Assembly (NCBI RefSeq): GCF_000342165.1
Contig: NZ_AMRV01000004.1
Span: 1-64,000 of the forward strand
Origin: Pacificimonas flava
GTDB lineage: Bacteria > Pseudomonadota > Alphaproteobacteria > Sphingomonadales > Sphingomonadaceae
Direction of reading: 5' to 3'
Length of the DNA stretch: 64,000 nt
Every line of letters starts with the position of its first letter. Within the stretch, counting starts at the first letter, position 1. The notes beneath the pieces are model-generated. The model saw nothing but the letters and a program-made list of their open reading frames with translations, made no database searches and was not told the DNA's origin. Both the position numbers and the translations under genes were made by a program. Of the stretch, positions 51,694 to 60,789 are shown in pieces.

Positions 51694-51951
51694 CTATGAT
51701 CCTTGCCAGCCTCGCTCGGCCGAGGGACGTGACGATCGTGCTCCGCTGCCTAAAGGCGGTCGAAGCGTTCTCATCTCCCGGCGCGAAACGGGGGCAACCC
51801 TGGCACCTTTCTGGTGCGACAGTTTGACCTCGCGAACGAAATACAGGGAACGCTGTTTCGCCTCGTTGAAAATTCGGCCGAGATATTCCCCCAGCGGCAC
51901 CGCGGATTTCTGATGCCGCTCCTCATCGCTTGCGTGGCCCTCGGTTGGCAT
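51694..51951 (-). CDS. Doubtful small gene in the mtgA-ybaB gap
   Basis: A frame of 85 codons on the minus strand starts at ATG 51951. Residues 17-50 (PLGEYLGRIFNEAKQRSLYF, then VREVKLSH) look like real protein, but the last 35 residues are Arg/Pro/Ser-rich noise, so it may be a decayed gene. The rest of 51656-51995 shows nothing else. I cannot name a family. Confidence 0.3.
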   Translation of the reverse strand: MPTEGHASDEERHQKSAVPLGEYLGRIFNEAKQRSLYFVREVKLSHQKGARVAPVSRREMRTLRPPLGSGARSSRPSAERGWQGS

Positions 51952-51995
51952 CGTTGGAGAGGTGGGGGCGCCAGTCCGCCCGCCGCCACCCCGTC

Positions 51996-52319
51996 TTAGA
52001 ACGGAAGTTTGAAGCCTGGGGGGAGGGGGAGGCCGCTGGTCATCTTGCCCAGCTCTTCGGCGGATTTGGCATCGGCCTTGCCGCGCGCGTCGTTGAAGGC
52101 GGCGGTGACGAGGTCCTCGACCATTTCCTTGTCGCCCGGCGTCATCAGGCTTTCGTCGATGCTGACGCCTAGGATGCGGCCCTTGGCGGTCGCGCGGACC
52201 GTGACGAGACCGCCGCCCGCCTCGCCGGTCACTTCCATCGTGTCGAGCTTTGCCTGCGCCTTGTTCATTTCCTCCTGAACGCCTTGCGCGGCCTTCATGA
52301 TGTCTTCGATGTTGTTCAT
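51996..52319 (-). CDS. ybaB: YbaB/EbfC nucleoid-associated protein
   Basis: This 107-residue protein starts with an amphipathic helix (MNNIEDIMKAAQGVQEEMNK), followed by strands (VTVRATAKGRILGVSID) and a C-terminal helix ending in a Leu/Pro tail, as in YbaB/EbfC. It binds DNA as a dimer. It follows dnaX with a 4-base overlap (ATGA at 52316), the usual arrangement. Confidence 0.95.
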   Translation of the reverse strand: MNNIEDIMKAAQGVQEEMNKAQAKLDTMEVTGEAGGGLVTVRATAKGRILGVSIDESLMTPGDKEMVEDLVTAAFNDARGKADAKSAEELGKMTSGLPLPPGFKLPF

Positions 52320-54064
52320 AACGCGTTCCTTTGCGTGCTGTGGGCGGAGACGCCCGCGCCGTCCGCATCCTCCGTTCCCGTCAGGTCATATTCGATCAGC
52401 TGGGCGGCGGGAAAGATATCCATGACGCGGCGCACGGCCGGATCGTCGAGCACAGACTGCCGTTCGGCCGCCGCGCGGGCTTCCTTTTGCTCCTGAACCG
52501 TCGCGGCGCCGGCCACATCCTCGAAACGTACGGAAAGGTCGACGCCGAACTCCCGCCGTACCTCCTCCCGAAGCTCGCGGACGCGCTCGTCATGCGCGCG
52601 GCCGGACAGCACCAGTTCCGTTTCGCTGAACCCGACGCAGGCCACCTGATCGTGCAGCCACGCCTCCACCTTCGGTTCCGCCTTCACGAAGAAATCGAGA
52701 AGCTGGTCGTATGATTTCGGCAGCCCCTGAAAAACCGGCTGACGGGGCGGCGCTGGGTGCGCCTGCGCCGGCGACGCGAGCGCGGTCGGGGCGGCGGTAG
52801 CCGCAGGAGCCTCCGCCGGTGCGGCTTGCGCGCTGCTTGCCGCCGCGCCGTCCAGCGCCTTCAGAAGAGCGCCCGGATCGGGCATCTGCGCGGCGTGGAT
52901 CAGGCGCAGGATCGCCATTTCCGCCGTTTGCAGCGCCATGGTACCGCGCTTCACCTCTTCCAGTCCCTTCAGCAGGAGCTGCCAGAAGCGGTGCAGCACA
53001 CTGGCGGACAGCTGGTCGGCCCATTCCGCCAGCTTCTGCTTGCCGTCGGCGGAGGTGACGAGGTCGACGTCCGCGCCCACCTGCATGCGCGTGATCGAAT
53101 GCACCGTCTCCAGCAGCGCCTCCAGCGCCATGTCGGGACCGACGCCGAGCGTGTACTGCGCGTTCAGTTCGCCCAGCGCGCCCTTGCTGTCGCCCTCCAA
53201 TATGCGTGCGAGCAGGTCGCGTGTGCGGTTCCGGTCGCTGAGGCCCAGCATGCCGCGCACCGCCTCTGCCGTGATGGCGCCGGACCCATGCGCGATGGCC
53301 TGATCGAGGAGGGAGAGGCCGTCGCGGACGGACCCCTCCGCGGCGCCGGCGATCAGCTTCAGCGCATCCGGCTCGATCTCCGCGCCTTCCTTTGCCGCGA
53401 TCTCTCCGAAATGCTGCGCCAGCCGCTCCGCCGGAATGCGTTTCAGGTCGAAGCGCTGGGTGCGGGACAGGACGGTGACGGGGACCTTGCCCACCTCCGT
53501 CGTCGCCATGATGAACTTCACATGCGCCGGCGGCTCCTCCAGCGTCTTCAGAAGCGCGTTGAACGCGTTCTTCGACAGCATGTGGACTTCGTCGATGATG
53601 TAGATCTTGTAGCGCGCCGACACGGCGGCGTAGCGGGAGGCGTCGATGATCTCGCGCACGTCGTCGACACCGGTGTTGGAGGCGGCGTCCATCTCCACCA
53701 CGTCGATGAAGCGCCCCTCTCCGATGGCGCGGCAGGGTTCGCACTGGCCGCACGGGTCGATGGTCGGGCCGCCCTTGCCGTCCGGCCCGATGCAGTTCAG
53801 CGCCTTCGCGATCAGGCGCGCAGTGGAGGTCTTCCCGACGCCGCGCACGCCCGTCATCAAAAAGGCGTGGGCGATGCGGTCCTTGCTGATCGCGTTCGCC
53901 AGCGTCTGCACCATGGCATCCTGACCGATCAGGTCGCCAAAGCTGGTGGGCCGGTATTTGCGCGCGAGCACCAGATAGGGCTGAGCCGGCGCGGCGCGGC
54001 CACCCTCGGCGGCGGGTGCGTCCACGGCATCCTCGGTGGGCGACTCTAGGGAAAATTCCGACAT
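52316..54064 (-). CDS. dnaX: DNA polymerase III subunits gamma and tau
   Basis: This 582-residue protein has an AAA+ domain with Walker A GVRGVGKTST (about residue 70), zinc-binding Cys (CGQCEPC), Walker B IIDEVH, sensor 1 and a clamp-loader collar. After an Ala/Pro-rich linker (about 415-460) comes the tau C-terminal part. It loads the sliding clamp at the replication fork. ATG 54064 (MSEFSLESP) was chosen; the open frame continues upstream through the SRP RNA gene, which is meaningless as protein. Confidence 0.95.
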   Translation of the reverse strand: MSEFSLESPTEDAVDAPAAEGGRAAPAQPYLVLARKYRPTSFGDLIGQDAMVQTLANAISKDRIAHAFLMTGVRGVGKTSTARLIAKALNCIGPDGKGGPTIDPCGQCEPCRAIGEGRFIDVVEMDAASNTGVDDVREIIDASRYAAVSARYKIYIIDEVHMLSKNAFNALLKTLEEPPAHVKFIMATTEVGKVPVTVLSRTQRFDLKRIPAERLAQHFGEIAAKEGAEIEPDALKLIAGAAEGSVRDGLSLLDQAIAHGSGAITAEAVRGMLGLSDRNRTRDLLARILEGDSKGALGELNAQYTLGVGPDMALEALLETVHSITRMQVGADVDLVTSADGKQKLAEWADQLSASVLHRFWQLLLKGLEEVKRGTMALQTAEMAILRLIHAAQMPDPGALLKALDGAAASSAQAAPAEAPAATAAPTALASPAQAHPAPPRQPVFQGLPKSYDQLLDFFVKAEPKVEAWLHDQVACVGFSETELVLSGRAHDERVRELREEVRREFGVDLSVRFEDVAGAATVQEQKEARAAAERQSVLDDPAVRRVMDIFPAAQLIEYDLTGTEDADGAGVSAHSTQRNAL

Positions 54065-54116
54065 GGCCCCGAACCTAATGGCTCCGGCCCGGAAAAACGA
54101 GGGTGCTTTGACGTTG

Positions 54117-54214
54117 AGGTGGGAGCCGGAACGACCCGCAGACGGTATCGTTACGGCTGCTTCCTTCCGGACCTGACCGGGTTCGCGAGCGCCGCGTCCG
54201 CCCGACTCCCGCGC
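54117..54214 (-). ncRNA. ffs: Signal recognition particle 4.5S RNA
   Basis: On the minus strand the core GGTCAGGTCCGGAAGGAAGC followed by AGCC is the universally conserved SRP RNA tip that binds Ffh. The outer stem GGGAGTCGG (from 54210) pairs with CCGGCTCCC (ending at 54121). A length near 95 bases is that of the short bacterial form. Position just upstream of dnaX is typical. Ends are approximate. Confidence 0.93.
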
Positions 54215-54302
54215 CGCCATATGGAGAGGCGAAGGGCGCTTGGCAAGTTCTGTCTCGGGGGAGTTGCACCCGCGCCCTCGCTCTGCTTCAGGAGGACGCA
54301 GC

Positions 54303-55208
54303 ATGGTAGATTTTTTCGACCGCCCGTTCACGGCTGCCGCGACGGGCTTCACCGGGTCCGCCCTAGACCGGGCCGATGCGATGCGCGGCGACGAGCAGGC
54401 GGTTTTCGCTGCGCGCATGCATCCCGGCGCGCGCTGGCTGATGCTTGACGATCTGCGGCCGCACTGCACGGCGGACGGGGCGCTGCACTGGGCGCGCCGC
54501 GCGGATCTGCCGGAGGACGCCGAACATGTCTTTCTGGGGTTGCAGGACGGCCTGCCACGCTTCGCATGCGCGGGGTGCTATGGCGATGACGACGCCGCGC
54601 CGCAGGACGCGCGCGCGGCCGCCATGCACCTGCCGGCTGGTGACGGCGCCGTGCTGGCGCAGGCGCGCTCGCTCATCGACTGGCACGGCCGCCATCGCTT
54701 CTGTGGCGGTTGCGGTGCCCCGACGGAGGCGCGGAAGGCGGGCTATGCCCGGCAGTGCACCGGCTGCGGCCTTGAACATTTTCCGCGCACCGATCCCGTC
54801 GTCATCATGCTGGCCCTGCACGGTGAGGGGGCGGGACAGCGCGCGCTTCTCGGTCGGCAGGGGCGTTTCCCGCCCGGCTTCATGTCTGCGCTCGCCGGCT
54901 TCGTCGAACATGGCGAGAGCCTGGAGGAAGCCGTACGCCGCGAACTGTTCGAGGAAACCGGCGTGCGGACGCACCGCGTCGCCTATGTCGCCAGCCAGCC
55001 CTGGCCATTTCCGTACAGCCTGATGATGGGCGCGTTCGCGGAGGCACCATCCGATCAGATCAAGGTCGACGGCGAGGAGATCGTGGAGGCGCGCTGGTTC
55101 ACCCGCGACGAAATCGCCGCCGCGCTGGCCGGGGAGGGCGAACTGCAGGTGCCGCCGCCCATGGCGATCGCGCACACGCTCTTGAAGACCTGGATTGAGA
55201 ACCCATGA
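54303..55208 (+). CDS. nudC: NAD(H) pyrophosphatase, Nudix family (NudC)
   Basis: This 301-residue protein has a middle zinc ribbon (CGGCGAPTEARKAGYARQC, with two CxxC pairs) and a Nudix box GFVEHGESLEEAVRRELFEE, followed by the NudC-specific SQPWPFPYSLM. It hydrolyses NADH or removes NAD caps from RNA. ATG 54303 follows AGGAGGACGC. It stands divergently from ffs-dnaX. Confidence 0.93.
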   Translation: MVDFFDRPFTAAATGFTGSALDRADAMRGDEQAVFAARMHPGARWLMLDDLRPHCTADGALHWARRADLPEDAEHVFLGLQDGLPRFACAGCYGDDDAAPQDARAAAMHLPAGDGAVLAQARSLIDWHGRHRFCGGCGAPTEARKAGYARQCTGCGLEHFPRTDPVVIMLALHGEGAGQRALLGRQGRFPPGFMSALAGFVEHGESLEEAVRRELFEETGVRTHRVAYVASQPWPFPYSLMMGAFAEAPSDQIKVDGEEIVEARWFTRDEIAAALAGEGELQVPPPMAIAHTLLKTWIENP

Positions 55209-55246
55209 TGGGGGATCACTGTCAGTTGCGAGATTTGTCCTAGACG

Positions 55247-55780
55247 ATGGCACCACCGAAGAAATCCTGGGGCTTCCCGCGCTGGGGAGAATATGAGGCG
55301 AAAGGCTTCGACGCCGCCACCGTGCGTATCTGCGATCGGCACGGCTGTGAGGAACGGGGTGACTGCCCGGCACCGAAATCGCCCAACAGCAAGGATCGCT
55401 GGTATTTCTGTGAGAAGCATGCCGGTGAGTACAACCGGAGCTGGAATTATTTCGAGGGGCTGACCAAGGAGCAGCAGGCGGAGCGCCAGCGGGAAGAAGC
55501 CGCCGCGGCGTCTCATTCGACCGCCGCGCAGTGGGGCTGGGCGGGGTCTGGAGACGGGTCGCGCAGCCGCGCCGAGATGGACGCGCTGGACCTTTTCGGC
55601 CTCGATCCCGATGTGGATTTCGACCAGATCAAGCTCGCCTACCGCAAATGGGCCAAGGATCATCACCCCGATCGCAAGCCGGGCGACAAGGAGGCCGAGC
55701 GCCAGTTTCAGGCTGGGCAGGCCGCCTACGACATTCTGAAGCGCGCCGAGGACATGAAGGAATGGAAGGGCGCGGATTGA
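55247..55780 (+). CDS. J-domain protein
   Basis: This 177-residue protein has a C-terminal J domain (about residues 112-170) with the HPD motif in KDHHPDRKPGDKEAE. The N-terminal 90 residues contain cysteines and histidines (CDRHGCEERGDC, CEKHAGEYNR) that may bind zinc. It would stimulate a DnaK-type chaperone. This sphingomonad-type J protein lies just after nudC and overlaps the next gene by 4 bases. Confidence 0.88.
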   Translation: MAPPKKSWGFPRWGEYEAKGFDAATVRICDRHGCEERGDCPAPKSPNSKDRWYFCEKHAGEYNRSWNYFEGLTKEQQAERQREEAAAASHSTAAQWGWAGSGDGSRSRAEMDALDLFGLDPDVDFDQIKLAYRKWAKDHHPDRKPGDKEAERQFQAGQAAYDILKRAEDMKEWKGAD

Positions 55781-56082
55781 AACCGGTCCGCGCGCGCTGG
55801 AACGGCGCCATTCTGGTCTGCGGCAAATGCTCGAAGAAGGTGAAGGGCGGTTTTGGCCGCGGCGGGAGGAAACCGCTTGCAAAGGCGCTTCGAAAACATT
55901 GCCGGATCGCCAAGGGGCACGAGGGGCATGTCGGCATTGTCGAGACGAAATGCCTCGATATTTGCCCCAAGGGTGCGGTCGTGGCTCTGAACTCGGCGCA
56001 AACCGGCCTTTGGCACATCGTGCAGCCCGGCGCCGACCTCGACGAGGTGGCGCACACTCTGAACCTTGACTGCCCGAAATAG
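55777..56082 (+). CDS. Thioredoxin-like [2Fe-2S] ferredoxin-type protein
   Basis: This 101-residue protein has VCGKCSKKVKGGFG near the N-terminus, a single Cys in KHC, and VETKCLDICPKGAV, giving the four cysteines expected for a thioredoxin-fold [2Fe-2S] protein. The start is TTG 55777, which overlaps the J-domain gene stop (TTGA); no ATG is available. The electron partner is unknown. The coupling suggests a link between the chaperone and Fe-S protein. Confidence 0.75.
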   Translation: MKPVRARWNGAILVCGKCSKKVKGGFGRGGRKPLAKALRKHCRIAKGHEGHVGIVETKCLDICPKGAVVALNSAQTGLWHIVQPGADLDEVAHTLNLDCPK

Positions 56083-56218
56083 CGTCCTGCCATCTCCGGA
56101 CGCGCGTCTGGCCGGTGCCCTTTCCGGACCGACTGCAATCATCCTGTCATGGAAACGCGTCATGCTGGCGCCCGTTCGGCCGCCCGCAAGGCCGTGCCAG
56201 ATAAAAGGGATTTACCGA

Positions 56219-57346
56219 ATGAGGACCTTATCCTGCGCTGTCGCAGCGCTCCTCGCTGCAAGCGCGCTCGCGCCTGCGGCTGCGAAGGACAATTCGCTCT
56301 ACATGGGTATCGAGGGCGGCTATCTGCTGCCGGGCGATGCCGAATTCACGGATGGAGACGACGTTCGCCGTGTGACGATCGATCATAGCGGCTCATATGA
56401 CCTCGGTGCCTTCGCCGGTTATGATTTCGGTTTTTTCCGCGCCGAGATTGAGGGTAGCTACAAGCGCCTCGAGGGCGATACCATCTATGTCAGCGATGCC
56501 GTTCCGGCTCTGCCCGGCGGTGGTGAAGGCCTCGATTCGGCGCTCTATCGCAGCGGCACGTTCCCGAATGCCACCGACGATTCGCGCATCCTCAACGGCA
56601 TGCTCAACCTGATGATCGACGTTGGCGGCAATGACGGGATTGGCTTCATGGCCGGCGGCGGCGCCGGTTTTGCCAGCCTCGACCTCGAATATGCGCTTGC
56701 TGATGGCGGCCCCAACATCGTCGACGACACGGATTTCGCTTTTGCCTATCAGGGCGTTGCGAAGATTTACGGGCCGGTCAGCGACAATGTCGATTTCGGT
56801 CTGAAATACCGCTACATGCGCGTGCCGGAATTCGATGCGGCGTTCGCGAACAGCGCGGTTTATGACGGCCGCTTCTCCTCCCATTCGCTCTTGGCCTCCG
56901 TTAGCTACAATTTCGGCGAGCCGGCCGCACCGCCCCCTCCGCCGCCGCCGCCACCGCCGCCTCCCCCGCCGCCCCCTCCTCCTCCTCCGCCTCCGCCGCC
57001 GGTCGTTGAAGACTTCATCGTGTTCTTCGATTGGGACAAGTCGGACATCACGGCGGAAGCCGCCGACACGCTGAACCGTGCGGCCGCGGCCTACAAGGAA
57101 ACCGGCTCGGCCCGCATCACGCTTGCCGGCCACGCCGACCGCTCGGGTCCGGCCGACTACAATGTCGGTCTGTCGCAGCGCCGCAACGAAGCGGTCCGCG
57201 ATTACCTGACGGGTCAGGGCATTCCGACGGGCGTCATCTCGTCCGAGGCATTCGGTGAAAGCCAGCCGCTCGTTGAGACGGCCGACGGTGTGCGCGAGCC
57301 GCAGAACCGCCGCGTCGAGATCAACCTCGGCGGTGCCGGCTCCTAA
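56219..57346 (+). CDS. OmpA-family outer membrane protein
   Basis: This 375-residue protein has a signal peptide (residues 1-22, cleavage after AAA), an eight-strand beta-barrel domain (about 25-235, with aromatic/Gly alternation such as YMGIEGGYLLPGD), a run of prolines (about 237-261) and a C-terminal OmpA domain with FDWDKSDIT and NRRVEINLGG that binds peptidoglycan. The proline linker is encoded by CCG/CCT/CCC repeats at 56931-57002. ATG 56219 was chosen for the signal peptide. A strong terminator follows. Confidence 0.93.
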   Translation: MRTLSCAVAALLAASALAPAAAKDNSLYMGIEGGYLLPGDAEFTDGDDVRRVTIDHSGSYDLGAFAGYDFGFFRAEIEGSYKRLEGDTIYVSDAVPALPGGGEGLDSALYRSGTFPNATDDSRILNGMLNLMIDVGGNDGIGFMAGGGAGFASLDLEYALADGGPNIVDDTDFAFAYQGVAKIYGPVSDNVDFGLKYRYMRVPEFDAAFANSAVYDGRFSSHSLLASVSYNFGEPAAPPPPPPPPPPPPPPPPPPPPPPPPVVEDFIVFFDWDKSDITAEAADTLNRAAAAYKETGSARITLAGHADRSGPADYNVGLSQRRNEAVRDYLTGQGIPTGVISSEAFGESQPLVETADGVREPQNRRVEINLGGAGS

Positions 57347-57372
57347 GAGTCAGCGCCTCCAAGGCAAGAAAG

Positions 57373-57407
57373 AGGGCCGCTCCCATCATGGGGGCGGCCC
57401 TTTTTTT
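57373..57407 (+). terminator. Rho-independent terminator after the OmpA gene
   Basis: AGGGCCGC-TCCC (57374-57384) pairs with GGGG-GCGGCCC (57390-57400) around a short ATCAT loop, followed by seven T. It is 27 bases after the stop codon and is bidirectional in shape, so it may also end the convergent 57425-59065 transcript. Confidence 0.9.
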
Positions 57408-57424
57408 GTCATATGTCCGAGTTC

Positions 57425-59065
57425 TCAGCCGCCGCCGGGCTGTTTGGGGCCGGAACCGGCGACGCGGGCATTGCTCGGCTCGGGTTTTTCCTGCGGCGCG
57501 CGGGTCCAGTCGATGCGGTACAGGTCGAACCGGCGGTCGCCCAGATTCTGCACCGTCCCCTCCGCCCTTGCCCAGGTCAGATCGTCCAGATTGACATCGG
57601 CGATGGTCAGCGCCTCTATATTCTCGCTCGCTTCCGCCGCGATTCCATCCCGCGCGAAAGGGAAATCGCAGGGCGTGATGATGCAGGACTGGGCGTACTG
57701 AATGTCCATATTGTCGACGCCTGGCAGATTGCCGACATTGCCCGACATGACGACATAGCACTGGTTCTCCACCGCCCGCGCCTGGCAGCAATAGCGCACG
57801 CGCATATAGCCCTGGCGTGTGTCGGTGCAGAACGGCGTAAAGATGATGCGCGCACCCTCGTCCACCAACCGGCGGGCGAGTTCGGGAAACTCGCTATCGT
57901 AGCAGATGAGGACGCCGATGGGGCCGCAGTCGGTCTGGATGACGCCGATTTCGTCGCCGCCCTTGATGTTCCACCAATAGGCCTCGTTGGGGGTCGGGTG
58001 GATCTTTTCCTGCGCGTGGATCGAACCGTCGCGCAGGCAGACATAGGCGACGTTCTGAATGTCGCCGTCGTCCGTGCGCGTCGGGTGCGAGCCGCCGATG
58101 ATGTTGACATTATAGGCCAGAGCCAGGGTCGACAGGGCCTCCACCAGGGGGGCGGTGTGCTCGGTCAGGCGGTCGATGGCCTGCGCCGGGGTCAGCTTCT
58201 CAGTCTCGAAGGACAGCAAGGAAAGCGTGAACAGCTCGGGGAACACCACGAAGTCGCTGTCGTAATCGGCTGCCACATCGACGAAATATTCGATGTTCGA
58301 CAGGAATTCGTCGAAATCCTTCACGGGGCGGGCCTGCAATTGCACCGTTGCCAGGCGCACGCCGTTCACGCCGCGTGGTACGCGGAAGCGCTTGGATTCC
58401 TCCGGGTCCACATAGGGGTTGCGCCAGACCATGTGGACGGCGTGCCCCTTCGACTGCTCGTCTTCCGGCAGGTAATCCTTCAGAATGCCGAGCGGCTGGA
58501 AACCGTTTTTCAGCTGGAAGCCGAGCGTGGTGTCACGCACCTTTCCGGCCTGCACCTTCTCGAGATATTCGTCCGGGTCAGCGACGCGGCGGCGGGAGAG
58601 CGCGCGGGCAAAGCCAGGCATCCGTCCCGCGAAAACGATGCCCTTCAGCTCCAGCCGTTCGACGAGCGCCCGTCGCGCTTCGTACAGGCGGCGACCTATG
58701 CGCAGGCCGCGCTGCTTTGCAGCAACCACCATCTCGATCCCGTACAACCAGTCGCCGGTCGCGTCGTGGCGGCTGCCATAACCGTTGCCCGAAATCGTTT
58801 CCCAATCGTGGGGCGACAGGGCGACGGCCTCGTCGATCCGGCTGGATGCGCAATAGCCGACGATCTCGCCCTCATAGACGGCGACGAACTGGCCATCGGG
58901 AAAATTGTTGATCTGCCCGCGGATCATGCCGGGCGTGTAGTTCTCCACACCGACATACACACGGCCGATCAGGTCCAGGATCCTGCGAACGTCGCCCGGC
59001 CGGGCGTTGCGAACTTCAAGGCGGGGGGCGGTGCGGTTCGGCAAGTCTTGTCCTTCTGTCGTCAC
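57425..59065 (-). CDS. Bifunctional GNAT acetyltransferase/nitrilase-family amidohydrolase
   Basis: This 546-residue fusion has a GNAT domain at residues 15-190 (YGIEMVVAAKQRGLRIGRRL gives the acetyl-CoA-binding site). A carbon-nitrogen hydrolase domain runs from about 230 to 515 with the Glu-Lys-Cys triad: FPELFT, KIHPTPNE and LICYDSEFPE. The fusion is known in bacteria, but the substrate is not established; it could acetylate and deamidate a small metabolite. The last residues are Gly/Pro-rich. ATG 59065. Confidence 0.9.
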   Translation of the reverse strand: MTTEGQDLPNRTAPRLEVRNARPGDVRRILDLIGRVYVGVENYTPGMIRGQINNFPDGQFVAVYEGEIVGYCASSRIDEAVALSPHDWETISGNGYGSRHDATGDWLYGIEMVVAAKQRGLRIGRRLYEARRALVERLELKGIVFAGRMPGFARALSRRRVADPDEYLEKVQAGKVRDTTLGFQLKNGFQPLGILKDYLPEDEQSKGHAVHMVWRNPYVDPEESKRFRVPRGVNGVRLATVQLQARPVKDFDEFLSNIEYFVDVAADYDSDFVVFPELFTLSLLSFETEKLTPAQAIDRLTEHTAPLVEALSTLALAYNVNIIGGSHPTRTDDGDIQNVAYVCLRDGSIHAQEKIHPTPNEAYWWNIKGGDEIGVIQTDCGPIGVLICYDSEFPELARRLVDEGARIIFTPFCTDTRQGYMRVRYCCQARAVENQCYVVMSGNVGNLPGVDNMDIQYAQSCIITPCDFPFARDGIAAEASENIEALTIADVNLDDLTWARAEGTVQNLGDRRFDLYRIDWTRAPQEKPEPSNARVAGSGPKQPGGG

Positions 59066-59099
59066 GGAATTCGCCGGCGCGCCGGGCCGGCACGCAGCG

Positions 59100-59537
59100 T
59101 CAGCGGCGCAGCATCACATTCATGTGGGCGGCCGCAATCGGCCGCTCCCGCTCGTCCTGCCACGCCTCGACCTGCACGTTCGCCACGCGCCGGCCCATAC
59201 GAACGATACGCGCGGCAGCGTAAACCGTTTCCGTCTGGCCGGCGCGCAGATAATCGACAGTGACGTTGATGGGCAGAACACCGGGCAGCATGTCCTCTTG
59301 CCGGAATTGGTGGATCACCTGCGCAATGGCAGCCAGTTCCATCAGTCCCGCCACGGCCCCGCCATGAAGCCTGGGCGGCTGCGGCGAACCCACCAGCGAT
59401 TTCCGGTATGGCACGATCAGCGTGACCTGATCGCCCTCGATACGGTATTCCGCGCCCAGTGTGTCCGCATAGGGAATGCCGGAAAGCGGCCCTTCGTCCG
59501 CATCCGCCATTTGCGCAGCAAGAGCGTCGAAACTCAT
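59100..59537 (-). CDS. PaaI-type hotdog thioesterase
   Basis: This 145-residue hotdog-fold protein has the thioesterase pattern PPRLHGGAVAGLMELAA (about residues 51-67), where the Gly-Gly and catalytic acidic residues are expected, and VTVDYLRAG. It probably hydrolyses acyl-CoA. It overlaps the next upstream thioesterase gene by 4 bases (ATGA), making a paralogous pair in one transcript. Confidence 0.85.
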   Translation of the reverse strand: MSFDALAAQMADADEGPLSGIPYADTLGAEYRIEGDQVTLIVPYRKSLVGSPQPPRLHGGAVAGLMELAAIAQVIHQFRQEDMLPGVLPINVTVDYLRAGQTETVYAAARIVRMGRRVANVQVEAWQDERERPIAAAHMNVMLRR

Positions 59538-59980
59538 GATTTCGCACCCTTCGTGAACATGAAGCAGCCCGTCATCAATGCCAGCGGATCCTCCCGCTCG
59601 CCGTCATGGGCATAGCCGCGCACGAAGGCGACGGACTTCGTCATGCGCTGAACCTTGGAATAGCCGAACACGGTTTCGCCGGGCCGGGCAGGGCGCAGAT
59701 AGTCGAGGCGCAGGTCGAGGGTGGCGTGGCCCGCCGCCGAACGCCGCGCCGCGTGCACGGAAAACCCGCCAACGGAGTCCATCAGGGTAAAGATCGCGCC
59801 GGATGCGATGACGCCCTTCTCCCCGTTCTCGCCGGGATAGCCGACGATATGCGGCGACCAGGGCAGCGTCAGTTCCGCCCAGTCGCGGCCCAGGCCGGAA
59901 AATTCGATACCGAGGGCGCGCACATGCGGCACGTGCGACATGAAATGTTCGACGACCGGTTTCATCATCTTGTTCAGCAT
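59534..59980 (-). CDS. PaaI-type hotdog thioesterase, second copy
   Basis: This 148-residue hotdog protein has GVIASGAIFTLMDSVGG (about 57-73), with the catalytic Asp in LMDS, and LDLRLDYLRPA, which parallels VTVDYLRAG of its neighbour. The start is ATG 59980, just before sufE. The order sufE-thioesterase-thioesterase suggests one operon. Confidence 0.87.
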   Translation of the reverse strand: MLNKMMKPVVEHFMSHVPHVRALGIEFSGLGRDWAELTLPWSPHIVGYPGENGEKGVIASGAIFTLMDSVGGFSVHAARRSAAGHATLDLRLDYLRPARPGETVFGYSKVQRMTKSVAFVRGYAHDGEREDPLALMTGCFMFTKGAKS

Positions 59981-59991
59981 GTGCGCGCTCC

Positions 59992-60399
59992 TCAGGCGGC
60001 CAGACGCTTGGCCGTATCCCGGATCAGCGCGATCATGTTGGGAATACCCTGCGTGCGGTTCGATGAGAGGTGTTTCGACAGTTCGAACGGCGCCAGCCGC
60101 GCCTCGAGGTCGGCGGCGCGCACATCGGCGGCGCTCTTGTCCTGCACCAGCGTCAGGATCAAGGCGACGATCCCCTTCGTGATGGCGGCGTCGCTGTCGG
60201 CCAGGAAATGCAGCCGCTCGGCGTCCGCGGTGACGGGATAGACCCAGACATTGGCGCTGCATCCGCGCACGCGCGTCGCGTCCGTTTTCAGCGCGTCCGG
60301 CATAGCCTCCAGATCGCGGCCCAGATCGATCAGCAGGCGGTAACGGTCGTCGGGGTCGAGGATGTCCCAATCCTCTTCGATGCGGTCAAATTCGCTCAT
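59992..60399 (-). CDS. sufE: SufE sulfur acceptor
   Basis: This 135-residue protein has Cys47 in RVRGCSANVWV, the residue that takes sulfur from the cysteine desulfurase SufS. The length and C-terminal helix (LSSNRTQGIPNMIALI) fit SufE. It serves Fe-S cluster assembly. It is the first gene of the leftward sufE-thioesterase operon. Confidence 0.93.
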   Translation of the reverse strand: MSEFDRIEEDWDILDPDDRYRLLIDLGRDLEAMPDALKTDATRVRGCSANVWVYPVTADAERLHFLADSDAAITKGIVALILTLVQDKSAADVRAADLEARLAPFELSKHLSSNRTQGIPNMIALIRDTAKRLAA

Positions 60400-60529
60400 G
60401 CGGTTAGCTAGTGGGTGCCCGTGCCCCGCGGGTCAAGGGCTGCGCGGCCAGGCGGGGCTCGGTGCAGCGAATGTCGCCGGAATATACACAATAAAGGGGG
60501 TTATCACTCGTCGAATACCAAGAATACCA

Positions 60530-60770
60530 AAGGGCGGTTCGCGTCGGTTGGCTCCTTGTCGGATTTCATCGGTCTGTCGGGACTGGGCACGTGGCGCTTT
60601 TTCTTCGAGGACGACTCGCATCTTGATGCGCTGGCGATTCGCAACATCACGCTCTCGCTCGAAAGCGCAGACGCGCAGACGCGCCGACCGACGTGCCGGC
60701 GCCGGGGGCGCTCGCGCTTCTCGGCATGGGCAGTCTGGCGGTTGCTGCGCTGCGCCGTCGCCGCGGCTGA
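60530..60770 (+). pseudogene. Remnant of a PEP-CTERM-type exported protein, frameshifted
   Basis: One frame gives FIGLSGLGTWRFFFEDD and a strand-rich run ending LSLESADA. The adjoining frame gives VPAPGALALLGMGSLAVAAL followed by four Arg and Gly, then a stop at 60768-60770. The second part is a PEP-CTERM-like sorting tail (VPxP, a membrane segment, an Arg cluster). The frames are separated by an exact 8-bp tandem duplication GCGCAGAC (60665-60672 and 60673-60680). Removing one copy joins them as SADAPTDVPAPG. No signal peptide or start is present upstream, so the 5' part is also lost. Confidence 0.7.
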
Positions 60771-60789
60771 TTCCCATTCGGCAGGATCG

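Noticed and set aside
56931-57002. Dense CCG/CCT/CCC repeat resembling a microsatellite or CRISPR-like repeat
   Set aside because: It is in frame and encodes the proline linker between the barrel and the OmpA domain; no spacers exist.
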